A stretch of DNA of 5,789 bases, taken from assembly GCA_964432975.1 (NCBI GenBank), contig CAYSPS010000037.1, positions 1 through 5,789 of the forward strand, read 5' to 3'. Below the pieces are notes generated by a model. That model saw only the letters and a list, made by a program, of their open reading frames with translations. It was not told the DNA's origin and made no database searches. Origin of the DNA: CAYSPS01 sp964432975 (lineage in GTDB: Bacteria; Babelota; Babeliae; Babelales; UBA12409). A program made the translations under genes and the position numbers. Numbering within the stretch: position 1 is the stretch's first letter; every line of letters begins with the position of its first letter. Of the stretch, positions 1-5,737 are shown in pieces.

Positions 1-101
1 AAATTTTATGATGAGAGGAATGCTACTTCATGATTTATGCAACAACGCCATGCTCCGCAAAGATCAAATGCTGCGCAAAAACGACCGTTGCTCGCTGCAA
101 T

Positions 102-127
102 AAAAAACTAACTTTAAAATAAAGTAG
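102..127 (-). terminator. Candidate rho-independent terminator of the minus-strand operon
   Basis: Immediately after the TGA of the small exported protein, the minus strand reads an inverted repeat (ACTTTA, loop TTT, TAAAGT at 125-111). An outer CTA/TAG pair can extend it through a one-base bulge, and a run of six T follows at 107-102. The layout is that of an intrinsic terminator, but the stem is nearly all A-T and therefore weak. It lies at the expected place, the end of the five-gene block. Confidence 0.4.
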
Positions 128-577
128 TCAAGAAAAAGATAACTTTTTTCGAACCATGCGCCACCAAGAAGCATCTTGTGGCGCTTCGCTTTGCTCTTTA
201 AACACAATTAATTCTTGGCAAAAATTCTCAAGCTCAGCAAGCGATAACTTCTGCAAATACTCTGATTCTTGTTGCACAATTTCGTGCACCATCGCAAGTA
301 ATTTTTGTTGTGTTTTGCAGATTTGTGCAAGCAATTTTTGATCTTGCGTAAGATGCGCAGCACATAAACTTTTTATTGTGCCCTGTAGCGCATGATTAGC
401 ATTTTTAATTAAATCTCCTGCACAGCAGGCAATCTCTTCGTACAACTGCGTACGTGATTTTTTTATTTTCTTTTTTTTTGTCAGCACAAATTCTTGTACA
501 TCACTGTTTTTTACCGAACAAAAAACCGACACAGTGCTGTGCAAGCACAGCATTAAAACAAGATATTTCATGATCAT
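128..577 (-). CDS. Small exported helical protein of unknown function
   Basis: I do not recognise this protein. The ATG at 577 overlaps the pgsA stop as ATGA, which suggests translational coupling. A second ATG at 571 (MKYLVLML...) and a longer start at 586 are also possible, and no clear Shine-Dalgarno sequence decides. From the second Met, a short basic residue is followed by a hydrophobic stretch of about 17 residues ending VFCS, a typical Sec signal peptide. The Cys is not in a proper lipobox because Phe precedes it. The mature part has a Lys-rich patch (KKKKIKK) and then about 100 residues rich in Gln, Glu, Leu and Ala, likely all helical and possibly coiled coil. It ends in a basic WWRMVRKK segment. 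The Lys patch is encoded by a run of nine A (471-479), a possible slippage site. It is last in the operon after pgsA; a periplasmic or envelope role is inference only. Confidence 0.65.
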   Translation of the reverse strand: MIMKYLVLMLCLHSTVSVFCSVKNSDVQEFVLTKKKKIKKSRTQLYEEIACCAGDLIKNANHALQGTIKSLCAAHLTQDQKLLAQICKTQQKLLAMVHEIVQQESEYLQKLSLAELENFCQELIVFKEQSEAPQDASWWRMVRKKLSFS

Positions 578-1122
578 GTTAACCAAACAAGTGGTAAAAA
601 TTTATACGCGTAGATTCCAACACTGAAAATCAAAACAAGCGCTGTAATAAAAATACTCGGTTGCCAAAAATAAATATTATACGCCTGGTGTGCAAGCGCC
701 CAGGCAAAAATTCCCATTTGAAGCGCCATTGATATTTTACCAAATACAAGCGGCGCAAGCATGATAACTATTTTTTTTTGCATCAAATATAGCGCACCAC
801 ACGCAACACACAACTCTCTTACAAGCACCAGCCAAACAAACCACGCCGATAGCAAGTGCGGCGCCAAGATCAACGCACTTAATACAAGCACGAGCATCAC
901 ACTTTTGTCAGCAACAGTATCTAACAACGCGCCAATAGCACTCGTTTGCTGCAATGTACGTGCTAAAAAACCATCGAGAAAATCACTCAACATCGCATAC
1001 ACAACAAGCCAAAAAGCAAGCATCCAATTTTGACGCGCAAAAGCGATGGCCAAAATTGGCGTAAAAAAAATTCGCGTGAGCGTTACTATTGTTGCAGGGG
1101 TAAAAATTAATTTAGTGTACAT
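574..1122 (-). CDS. pgsA: CDP-diacylglycerol--glycerol-3-phosphate 3-phosphatidyltransferase (PgsA-like)
   Basis: An integral membrane CDP-alcohol phosphatidyltransferase. The family transfers a phosphatidyl group from CDP-diacylglycerol; PgsA uses glycerol-3-phosphate, the committed step to phosphatidylglycerol. Numbered from the ATG at 1122 (182 residues), the full signature D-x2-DG-x2-AR-x8-G-x3-D-x3-D is present with D47, D50, G51, A54, R55, G64, D68 and D72. These Asp residues bind Mg2+ and the CDP group. PgsA-like context includes the N-terminal TPATIVTLTR, the R102-E103 pair and GKISMALQM at 128-136. Several hydrophobic segments fit the six-helix fold. A GTG at 1134 would add four residues, but the AAGAAAG sequence better serves the ATG or the GTG one codon upstream. 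The start overlaps the mnmA end by 11 nt and the stop overlaps the next gene as ATGA. A different alcohol substrate cannot be excluded from sequence alone. Confidence 0.88.
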   Translation of the reverse strand: MYTKLIFTPATIVTLTRIFFTPILAIAFARQNWMLAFWLVVYAMLSDFLDGFLARTLQQTSAIGALLDTVADKSVMLVLVLSALILAPHLLSAWFVWLVLVRELCVACGALYLMQKKIVIMLAPLVFGKISMALQMGIFAWALAHQAYNIYFWQPSIFITALVLIFSVGIYAYKFLPLVWLT

Positions 1123-2188
1123 CACGTGTAACACTTTCTTGACTAATCAATGCGGATCCATGACAAATATTCTTATCATAAAATGCCACAAATTGTCCTG
1201 GTGCAATCCCTTGATCGCGCACAGATAACTGCACAACACCCTGATTATTAGTAATTTCAAGTGCTGCGGGCGTCATTACTGGCCCGTGACGTAATTTCAC
1301 CATAAAATCACGCGCTATCGGTGCATGTCCAACAATCCAATTAAAATCGGTCACATACACGCGTGAACGTTCTTTTTCTGGTTCATAATACGTACGTGAC
1401 ACAAAGACGGTATTGTCATGAATATTTTTTGCAACGACGTACCATGGGCCGCCACTTAACCCAATCCCTTGGCGCTGACCTATGGTATAAAACCAATAGC
1501 CTTTGTGTGCCCCAACGGTTTTACCAGATTCATATTCAATAAGTTTTCCAGCTTTTTCGCCCAAATGATATTTTACAAATTCATCAAATTTAATTTTGCC
1601 TAAAAAGCAAATACCCTGACTATCTTTGCGATCTTTAGTGGCTAAATCATCTTCATGTGCCAGCGCACGCACTTCTTGTTTAGTTAAATGCCCAATGGGA
1701 AAGAGCGCGCGTTGTAACTGTTGCTGACTCAGTTGTGATAAAAAGTATGTCTGATCTTTGATCGGATCTGGCGAAGTTGCTAATTCAACATAATCTTTAT
1801 GCTGCACAAGCTGGGCATAGTGCCCCGTAGCAACTTTTTCAAATTCTGGCAAAATTTTGTCAAAAAACGCACCAAATTTTATTTTTTGATTACACAGCAT
1901 ATCAGGATTTGGTGTTTGCCCGGCTTTAATTAAGCGAATGGCGTACGAGACAACATTATCCCAATACTCTTGCTGCAATGGCACAACCTCAAAGGGCACA
2001 CCTGCCTGCTTGCACACCGCCTGAGCATATGAAATATCTTCTTGCCACGGACATTCACCCAAATACGCAAGCTCATCTTCCAGCCAAATTTTTAAGTAAA
2101 AGGCGGTAATCTCATGCTCTTGCTTGGCAAGATTCATCAGCGCAACAGAACTGTCGACACCACCAGAGATTAAAACTGCTATTTTCAT
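1112..2188 (-). CDS. mnmA: tRNA-specific 2-thiouridylase MnmA
   Basis: A cytoplasmic enzyme that adenylates U34 of tRNAs for Lys, Glu and Gln and replaces its C2 oxygen with sulfur, supporting accurate decoding. The 358 residues match the family length. The PP-loop SGGVDSS is at 8-14. The TPNPDMLCN segment carries C99, and KDSQGICF carries C194; these correspond to the two catalytic Cys that pass the persulfide sulfur (E. coli C102 and C199). TGHYA (121-125), KDQTYFLS (144-151) and TIGQRQGIG (235-243) are further family blocks. The C-terminal beta-barrel part ends with the usual APGQ...FYD segment. The FYLKIW...CPW..D stretch near 30-51 resembles the plant and organellar-like MnmA subgroup as I recall it. 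The ATG lies 5 nt after the antitoxin stop in an A/T-rich spacer without a Shine-Dalgarno sequence, so translation may depend on coupling. All catalytic residues are present. Confidence 0.96.
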   Translation of the reverse strand: MKIAVLISGGVDSSVALMNLAKQEHEITAFYLKIWLEDELAYLGECPWQEDISYAQAVCKQAGVPFEVVPLQQEYWDNVVSYAIRLIKAGQTPNPDMLCNQKIKFGAFFDKILPEFEKVATGHYAQLVQHKDYVELATSPDPIKDQTYFLSQLSQQQLQRALFPIGHLTKQEVRALAHEDDLATKDRKDSQGICFLGKIKFDEFVKYHLGEKAGKLIEYESGKTVGAHKGYWFYTIGQRQGIGLSGGPWYVVAKNIHDNTVFVSRTYYEPEKERSRVYVTDFNWIVGHAPIARDFMVKLRHGPVMTPAALEITNNQGVVQLSVRDQGIAPGQFVAFYDKNICHGSALISQESVTRDVH

Positions 2189-2193
2189 TGAAT

Positions 2194-2622
2194 TTAATTT
2201 AATTTTTTAAAGCTATGCGCACGCTTGTGCGTGTGCTTTTTATGCAAGAGACCAGCCCGAGCCAACTTTGGTGCTAACGGTGCAGATGTTACCAGGTCAT
2301 CGATACTTGTTACAGCAATGGAACCTTTTTTATGTACGAGCGCCTTCATTTTCACATTAATAGTCACATCATGCCCAAGTTCATTTAAAAATCGCATGAT
2401 TCGTTCAAGAGAAAAACCTGCAAGCCTTCCACTAATAAGCGCAGAAATTTTCGGTTGATCAATTCCTAACACAATTGCTGCTTGTTTTTGCGTCAGCTTT
2501 TTTTTCTTGATAATGCCATGAATTTGCCGCACCAATTCAGCCTTTGCCAAAATTTCCTCAGGATTGGGCAAATTTAAATCGGCGAAAACATTGCCACTGC
2601 TTAATTCAATCTTCTTTTTCAT
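2194..2622 (-). CDS. higA: HigA-type antitoxin, XRE-family HTH (HTH_37-like)
   Basis: The antitoxin partner of the upstream toxin gene. It would neutralise the toxin and, with it, bind the operon promoter. Residues 11-18 (NVFADLNL) open the typical N-terminal segment. An XRE helix-turn-helix follows at about 43-65 (LTQKQAAIVLGIDQPKISAL), then LERIMRFLNELGHDVTI, characteristic of the HTH_37 group paired with PF05973 toxins. Those proteins usually end shortly after this segment. Here about 50 more residues follow (91-142), ending in a His/Lys/Arg-rich tail. The ATG overlaps the toxin end by 17 nt, and AGGGA at 2632-2628 sits five bases upstream, a good ribosome binding site inside the toxin gene. 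The stop is 5 nt before mnmA. The class is clear; the symbol follows the toxin-first, HigBA-like order. Confidence 0.88.
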   Translation of the reverse strand: MKKKIELSSGNVFADLNLPNPEEILAKAELVRQIHGIIKKKKLTQKQAAIVLGIDQPKISALISGRLAGFSLERIMRFLNELGHDVTINVKMKALVHKKGSIAVTSIDDLVTSAPLAPKLARAGLLHKKHTHKRAHSFKKLN

Positions 2623-2965
2623 ACGTATCCCTATACATCTTTTGAGCGTCTTTCAGTCTTCTTTTGATCAAATCAATTTCTTTTTTCGGCGTGGCAATGC
2701 CACTTTTTGATTTCTTCTGAAAAACGTGTAATACAAAAACCGCTTTAGCCATCTTTATGGTATAAATCGCTCGAAATGTTCCAGAAGCGCCACGTTCGAT
2801 AATCTCAATTATACCGGCACCGCCAAAACCCTTCATAATTTTGCTACGCAGATACCGTTCTCCATGCTGAGCAAGGTATAAAGCATGACCAAAACTACTT
2901 TTTATGTCATCTGGCAACTTATCAAGATCGCGTTTACTTGAGCCAACCCAAAACAGCGGCTTCAA
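2606..2965 (-). CDS. higB: HigB/RelE-superfamily toxin (phage Gp49-like, PF05973 type)
   Basis: A 119-residue toxin of the RelE/ParE superfamily. Characterised HigB members cut mRNA on the ribosome. The N-terminal KPLFWVGSSKRDLDKLP, the KGFGGAGIIEI block (45-55), FRAIYTI (64-70) with R65, and VLHVFQKKSKSGIATPKKEI (78-97) with H80, F82, K84 and K85 match the Gp49-like subgroup closely. R65 and the H/F/K cluster lie where the catalytic residues of this superfamily sit. The start is TTG: a stop codon lies directly before it in frame and the next in-frame Met is internal (MKGFGG), so full length needs the TTG. AAGGA (2977-2973) is seven bases upstream. The toxin precedes the antitoxin and overlaps it by 17 nt, as in HigBA systems. 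No damage is visible, so the toxin appears functional. Confidence 0.9.
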   Translation of the reverse strand: MKPLFWVGSSKRDLDKLPDDIKSSFGHALYLAQHGERYLRSKIMKGFGGAGIIEIIERGASGTFRAIYTIKMAKAVFVLHVFQKKSKSGIATPKKEIDLIKRRLKDAQKMYRDTYEKED

Positions 2966-2972
2966 TTACACA

Positions 2973-2977
2973 TCCTT
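2973..2977 (-). promoter_or_regulatory. Shine-Dalgarno that fixes the TTG start of the toxin
   Basis: The minus strand reads AAGGA followed by seven bases and then TTG. An in-frame TAA directly upstream of the TTG excludes any earlier start, so this site supports the rare start codon. Confidence 0.65.
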
Positions 2978-2990
2978 AATTTCAGTGCAC

Positions 2991-3006
2991 ATGCTAAATA
3001 TAGCAT
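2991..3006. promoter_or_regulatory. Perfect palindrome, candidate HigBA operator
   Basis: Arms ATGCTA and TAGCAT are separated by AATA, giving a 16-bp perfect inverted repeat 25 bases upstream of the toxin start. On the minus strand its centre contains TATATT, a plausible -10 box, so a bound HTH dimer would block the promoter. No convincing -35 box lies at the matching distance; TTTACA at 3034-3029 is the nearest, at a poor spacing. Position and symmetry fit autoregulation by an XRE antitoxin. Binding is inference. Confidence 0.45.
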
Positions 3007-3049
3007 ATTTTTTAAAAAAATACAGTTTTGTAAAAAGCTACATCATATG

Positions 3050-3079
3050 TTGACAACAAAAAATGCTGCTCGCTACGTT
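3050..3079 (+). promoter_or_regulatory. Candidate sigma70-type promoter of the exported metallopeptidase gene
   Basis: A consensus -35 TTGACA (3050-3055) is followed after 18 bases by TACGTT (3074-3079), a partial -10 match. Transcription would begin near 3086 and leave a leader of roughly 30 nt before the GTG start. The -10 is weak, so this rests mainly on the perfect -35 and its position in the divergent spacer. Confidence 0.4.
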
Positions 3080-3101
3080 TAAATACGGAATCATATTTTC
3101 T

Positions 3102-3107
3102 AGGGGG
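3102..3107 (+). promoter_or_regulatory. Shine-Dalgarno for the GTG start at 3115
   Basis: AGGGGG lies seven bases before GTG. It supports the GTG rather than the in-frame ATG at 3178, which would remove the hydrophobic signal segment. Confidence 0.6.
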
Positions 3108-3114
3108 ACAGAGT

Positions 3115-4407
3115 GTGCGTATACAAATAATTGTATTATTTATTATTTTTACTGGCTACAAAATTTGCTTGTATGGCATGAAGCAACCTGAAGCTGCTAC
3201 GGTGGATTTCCTTGTACAAACTATTATTAAAAACCAAGATTTCATGCGCAGTTTATTAGACAATAGCAAAACAAGCCTAGATTATTACGCACAATCAATT
3301 CAGACAGACGCAGACGGCAAGTTGCATTATCACCCACAAGAATTAGAGGCAATTATGGGCGATCTCCCGCCCGTTCTTGCTCAATACAAAAAAGATTTTG
3401 ATGTCGCACAAAAGCAAATCGAGGAAATTCGTGCATCGCTAGCACAGGGAAAACCTTATGACATATGCGATGATCGCGGTACATGTTGGAGTCTAACAAG
3501 CGAAGTTACTCAAGACGACCTATATGTGCCAATCTTACAAGAAGTTCGTGACTTTTATGACATTACAGAACCAATAGTACTATTTGAAGGCCGTCCTACA
3601 CAAAGCTCCTCCGGCGAGGAAGAGGCAACTACTTTTGACGGATTCATTTGCACTAATCGCGAATTTCGAGAAAACTCCGCACCTTATGGTTATATCAGAA
3701 CAATCCTGTTTCACGAAGGAGCCCATATACGACATCATGACCGTGCGCTTCTTAAGGTTTTACAACAAAATCTTTCCCCAGATGAGCTGGCACCATTAAT
3801 AGAAATTGGCATGCGCTTTGTTGAACGCCGCAACGACTCAATTGCGTGGCATGCAGTAAAATGCTTTCACTGTTTATTAGAAAGCGGGAAAATTGGCGCC
3901 CCATTGTATTACTCACCAGATTTAACTATGCGTGGCTACCTTTCACCATTTGGTTTACCAGATATGATTGATCAGCTTGTCAAAACTAACAGTGTGTGTA
4001 CCCATCACAGCAAACAAGAATGGGAAGAATCTTTCGCACCAGAACTGGCCGGTTCATTTCTATCAACATTTTTAAACTTTGTACATTCCCCAGCCCCGAC
4101 TGGGGTACGCCCAGAAGTATGGCAAACCGTTTGTAAATCGCTCAAATTTTATGGGTGGTTACTCAATGTAGGCAATGCCAACCAAGAAGAATTTAACATC
4201 ATCATCGACGCAATACCAAAGCTTATGGAAGCATCGATAATAAGCCTAGACATAAACCAAACAACGCTCACAACGTTCTCGAAAAATATTTTTACTAAAT
4301 TATTAAATCTTTCCGAAATCTATGTAAACAAACAACAACAAAAAAATGTTAAAAGAATAGCCAAAGGACATGACGTCGAAGTCATTGTCGAACCATCACC
4401 TGCTTAA
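3115..4407 (+). CDS. Exported HExxH (gluzincin-like) zinc metallopeptidase candidate
   Basis: I do not recognise a named family. The 430-residue protein starts at GTG with a good ribosome binding site. Residues 1-20 (MRIQIIVLFIIFTGYKICLY) are one hydrophobic segment, most likely a Sec signal peptide; C18 has no lipobox. A probably helical region covers about 25-110. FHEGAH at 199-204 gives HExxH (H200, E201, H204). It is followed at 237-241 by ERRND, an ExxxD, then SIAWH. HExxH plus a downstream ExxxD is the gluzincin plan: two His and one Glu bind zinc, and the first Glu is the base. Cys pairs C118/C124 and C250/C253 could form disulfides after export. Residues 376-404 (SLDINQTTLTTFSKNIF, then a NLSEIYV strand) resemble one leucine-rich repeat, possibly a binding tail. 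It stands alone on the plus strand, divergent from the toxin-antitoxin operon, and its 3' end overlaps the ATPase remnant by 12 nt. Substrate and secretion target are unknown. Confidence 0.72.
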   Translation: MRIQIIVLFIIFTGYKICLYGMKQPEAATVDFLVQTIIKNQDFMRSLLDNSKTSLDYYAQSIQTDADGKLHYHPQELEAIMGDLPPVLAQYKKDFDVAQKQIEEIRASLAQGKPYDICDDRGTCWSLTSEVTQDDLYVPILQEVRDFYDITEPIVLFEGRPTQSSSGEEEATTFDGFICTNREFRENSAPYGYIRTILFHEGAHIRHHDRALLKVLQQNLSPDELAPLIEIGMRFVERRNDSIAWHAVKCFHCLLESGKIGAPLYYSPDLTMRGYLSPFGLPDMIDQLVKTNSVCTHHSKQEWEESFAPELAGSFLSTFLNFVHSPAPTGVRPEVWQTVCKSLKFYGWLLNVGNANQEEFNIIIDAIPKLMEASIISLDINQTTLTTFSKNIFTKLLNLSEIYVNKQQQKNVKRIAKGHDVEVIVEPSPA

Positions 4408-5230
4408 AAGAAGGAACTTCTCCTTCAACAATTTATCAACAAGCGTACTTGCATCTTTCCACCCAAGTACGTTCCCTTGTTTCCTGATTTGTCTTTCATT
4501 GTGTGCATAGATCAAATATGCATCACGTGGATTGGTTTGAGCTATCTCATTCCAGTAGTCAAGACCACGAAATGAATCACTTGCAAGACTGGTTCCGGCT
4601 TTTATTTCAACCGGATGTAATTTTGTCCCATAGTCCAAAATACAATCAACTTCGTGCGCACCGCTTCCGTCACGCCAGAAATATACCGATGGCCGACGAC
4701 CGACATTGCCATATTGCTTATAAAAATCAGAAATAATCAATGCTTCAAAAAGCGATCCATAAAAGTGCGAATTGCTCAACGCTTCTGGAGAATCAATGCG
4801 TAATAATGAGCAGGCAAGCCCGGTATCAAAAAAATAGAGCTTAGGCGTTTTTACCAACCGTTTGTTGAAATTTTTAAAATGTGGCTCCAAAAAAAATATA
4901 AGATAACTTGCCTCAAGCACTAACAATCATTCTTTAGCCGTCGGCGCAGAAATACCTGTTTCAGCAGCCAAAGCATTCACGTTACATAATTGACCAATTC
5001 GCCCAGCGCACAATTGCACAAAGCGTCGAAACACGAGCATATTTTTTGGATTAATCAATTGGCCAACATCACGTTGAATGTATGACGAAATATACGAAGG
5101 ATAAAATTCTATTGGCGCAATATCTTCTGCATAAATACGCGGATATCCACCGGTAAAAATTATTTCATTAAGCGAATGCGCCAATCTATTTTTTAGCAAC
5201 TCATGATTTGAAAGTGGCAGCAAATGTGAA
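4396..5230 (-). pseudogene. AAA/DUF4143-family ATPase remnant, 5'-truncated by the IS and with an in-frame stop
   Basis: Intact members are near 380-400 residues: an N-terminal AAA domain with Walker A and B, then a DUF4143 C-terminal domain often likened to PD-(D/E)XK nucleases. Only about 275 codons remain, beginning near LLPLSNHELL (5223 downwards), so roughly the first 110 residues with the Walker motifs are absent. Clear family blocks are FTGGYPRIY, YISSYIQRDVGQL, FRRFVQLCAGRIGQLCN, the GIS.PTAK block, LEASYLIFFLEP, KRLVKTPKLYFFDTGLAC, VYFWRDGSGAHEVD and PVEIKAG, the last two carrying the E-V-D and E-x-K residues. A TGA at 4929-4927 splits it in frame (TAKE, stop, LLVLEASY) where relatives have Trp. 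No frameshift was needed to join the two halves. The gene is dead as an ATPase. A TTG at 4926 could restart the C-terminal 176 residues. Its last 12 bases overlap the end of the convergent metallopeptidase gene. Confidence 0.88.
4406..4426 (-). terminator. Weak hairpin at the convergent gene ends
   Basis: GAAGGA (4410-4415) and TCCTTC (4421-4426) form a 6-bp stem with a 5-base loop. Read on the minus strand it is followed by TTTT (4409-4406), a minimal terminator, although it sits in the last codons of the ATPase remnant. On the plus strand it follows the metallopeptidase stop but has no T run. Confidence 0.22.
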
Positions 5231-5232
5231 GA

Positions 5233-5254
5233 GCTCGGCCGCAAGCGACCGAGC
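5233..5254. repeat. Right-end (RE) hairpin of the IS
   Basis: GCTCGG (5233-5238) pairs with CCGAGC (5249-5254). Inside this, one C/A mismatch (5239/5248) is followed by two more pairs and a CAAG loop. Imperfect hairpins with an unpaired base are what Y1 transposases of this family recognise. It begins two bases after the tnpA stop, the normal RE position. Confidence 0.7.
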
Positions 5255-5255
5255 A

Positions 5256-5711
5256 TCAAAAGAACCTGAGCTGTTTCGCTTTTGCTTCTTGAGCATCCAT
5301 CTCCCTAATTTGATTTTGCACGTATTTGCGGATCACTTCCTCGCTCGCATTGCCTATTGTTTCCACGAAAAAACTCTGCGTCCACAACTTCCCTCCCCAA
5401 AAATATTTTCTCTTGATCTCAGGATACAACCTGAAGAAGTTTCTCGCAGATATGCTTTTCAGAACTTGCATAATCCAGGATAGACATATTTTTGGTTCTG
5501 ATCTTACAACCATATGAATATGATCTTTGGGTATTTCAAGCTCTAAAACTTCAATATTATAGTCATACCCTATCTTATGGATAATGTCCTTTAGGCTCGC
5601 TCTATACGGTTCGGTAAAAACTTTGTGCCGATATTTCGGGATCCAAACAAAATGATATACAATCCGAAAGACATGATGCGAATTTTTAGCGAGTTCCACG
5701 AGCCGTTCCAC
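5256..5711 (-). CDS. tnpA: IS200-type Y1 (HUH) transposase TnpA
   Basis: A single-domain Y1 transposase that cuts and rejoins single-stranded DNA at the element ends as a dimer. The 151 residues are the usual length and appear intact. HHVFRIVYHFVWIPKYRHKV (12-31) is the conserved N-terminal strand block. PKDHIHMVV carries the HUH pair H64 and H66, which bind the metal. WGGKLWTQSFFVET lies at 105-118. VIRKYVQNQ supplies the catalytic tyrosine Y130 and Q134. The GTG at 5711 directly abuts an 11-bp foldback with no Shine-Dalgarno sequence between them. A second GTG at 5699 (VELAKNSHHV) is an alternative start that matches how relatives commonly begin. The stop overlaps an ATG of the downstream ATPase frame as TGATG. 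All catalytic residues are present, so the element could still be mobile if its ends are complete. Confidence 0.95.
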   Translation of the reverse strand: MERLVELAKNSHHVFRIVYHFVWIPKYRHKVFTEPYRASLKDIIHKIGYDYNIEVLELEIPKDHIHMVVRSEPKICLSWIMQVLKSISARNFFRLYPEIKRKYFWGGKLWTQSFFVETIGNASEEVIRKYVQNQIREMDAQEAKAKQLRFF

Positions 5712-5737
5712 TTATAATGAGCTTACGCTCATTATAA
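5712..5737. repeat. 11-bp perfect foldback abutting the tnpA start
   Basis: TTATAATGAGC (5712-5722) and GCTCATTATAA (5727-5737) are perfectly complementary, with loop TTAC on the plus strand. The hairpin ends at the base before the tnpA GTG. In an mRNA initiated outside the element it would sequester the initiation region, as described for the internal hairpin of IS200. Confidence 0.75.

Noticed and set aside
2..103. Open plus-strand frame entering from the left edge and ending at TAA 101-103 (MMRGMLLHDLCNNAML...).
   Set aside because: Only about 31 codons are visible, there are no family motifs, no ribosome binding site was seen before the ATG at 8, and such a short frame can be chance. It could be the end of a gene, but this cannot be supported from the window.
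517..570. Lipoprotein signal in the small exported protein.
   Set aside because: The Cys follows Val-Phe, which breaks the lipobox rule of a small residue before Cys. A signal peptidase I site is more likely.
2216..2233. Hairpin CGCAC-GCTT-GTGCG near the end of higA, with a TTTTT a few bases on along the plus strand.
   Set aside because: The T run is on the strand with no gene upstream, and the stem arises from codons for the His/Lys/Arg tail. On the minus strand it lacks a T run, so it is not a convincing terminator between higA and mnmA.
4088..4105. Perfect GC-rich inverted repeat CCCCAG-CCCCGA-CTGGGG inside the metallopeptidase gene.
   Set aside because: It lies within coding sequence (SPAPTG), has no T run and has no nearby element or gene boundary. 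It is most likely incidental.
4927..4929. Genome-wide TGA recoding to Trp.
   Set aside because: Trp codons elsewhere in the window are TGG, and higB, pgsA and tnpA end at TGA in positions that fit normal protein lengths and overlaps. One site in a truncated gene is better explained by mutation.
4396..5259. Two separate intact genes, 4396-4926 and 4927-5259.
   Set aside because: They are one frame split by a single TGA, with family motifs continuing across it. The upstream one begins within the IS right end, so both are parts of one decayed ATPase.
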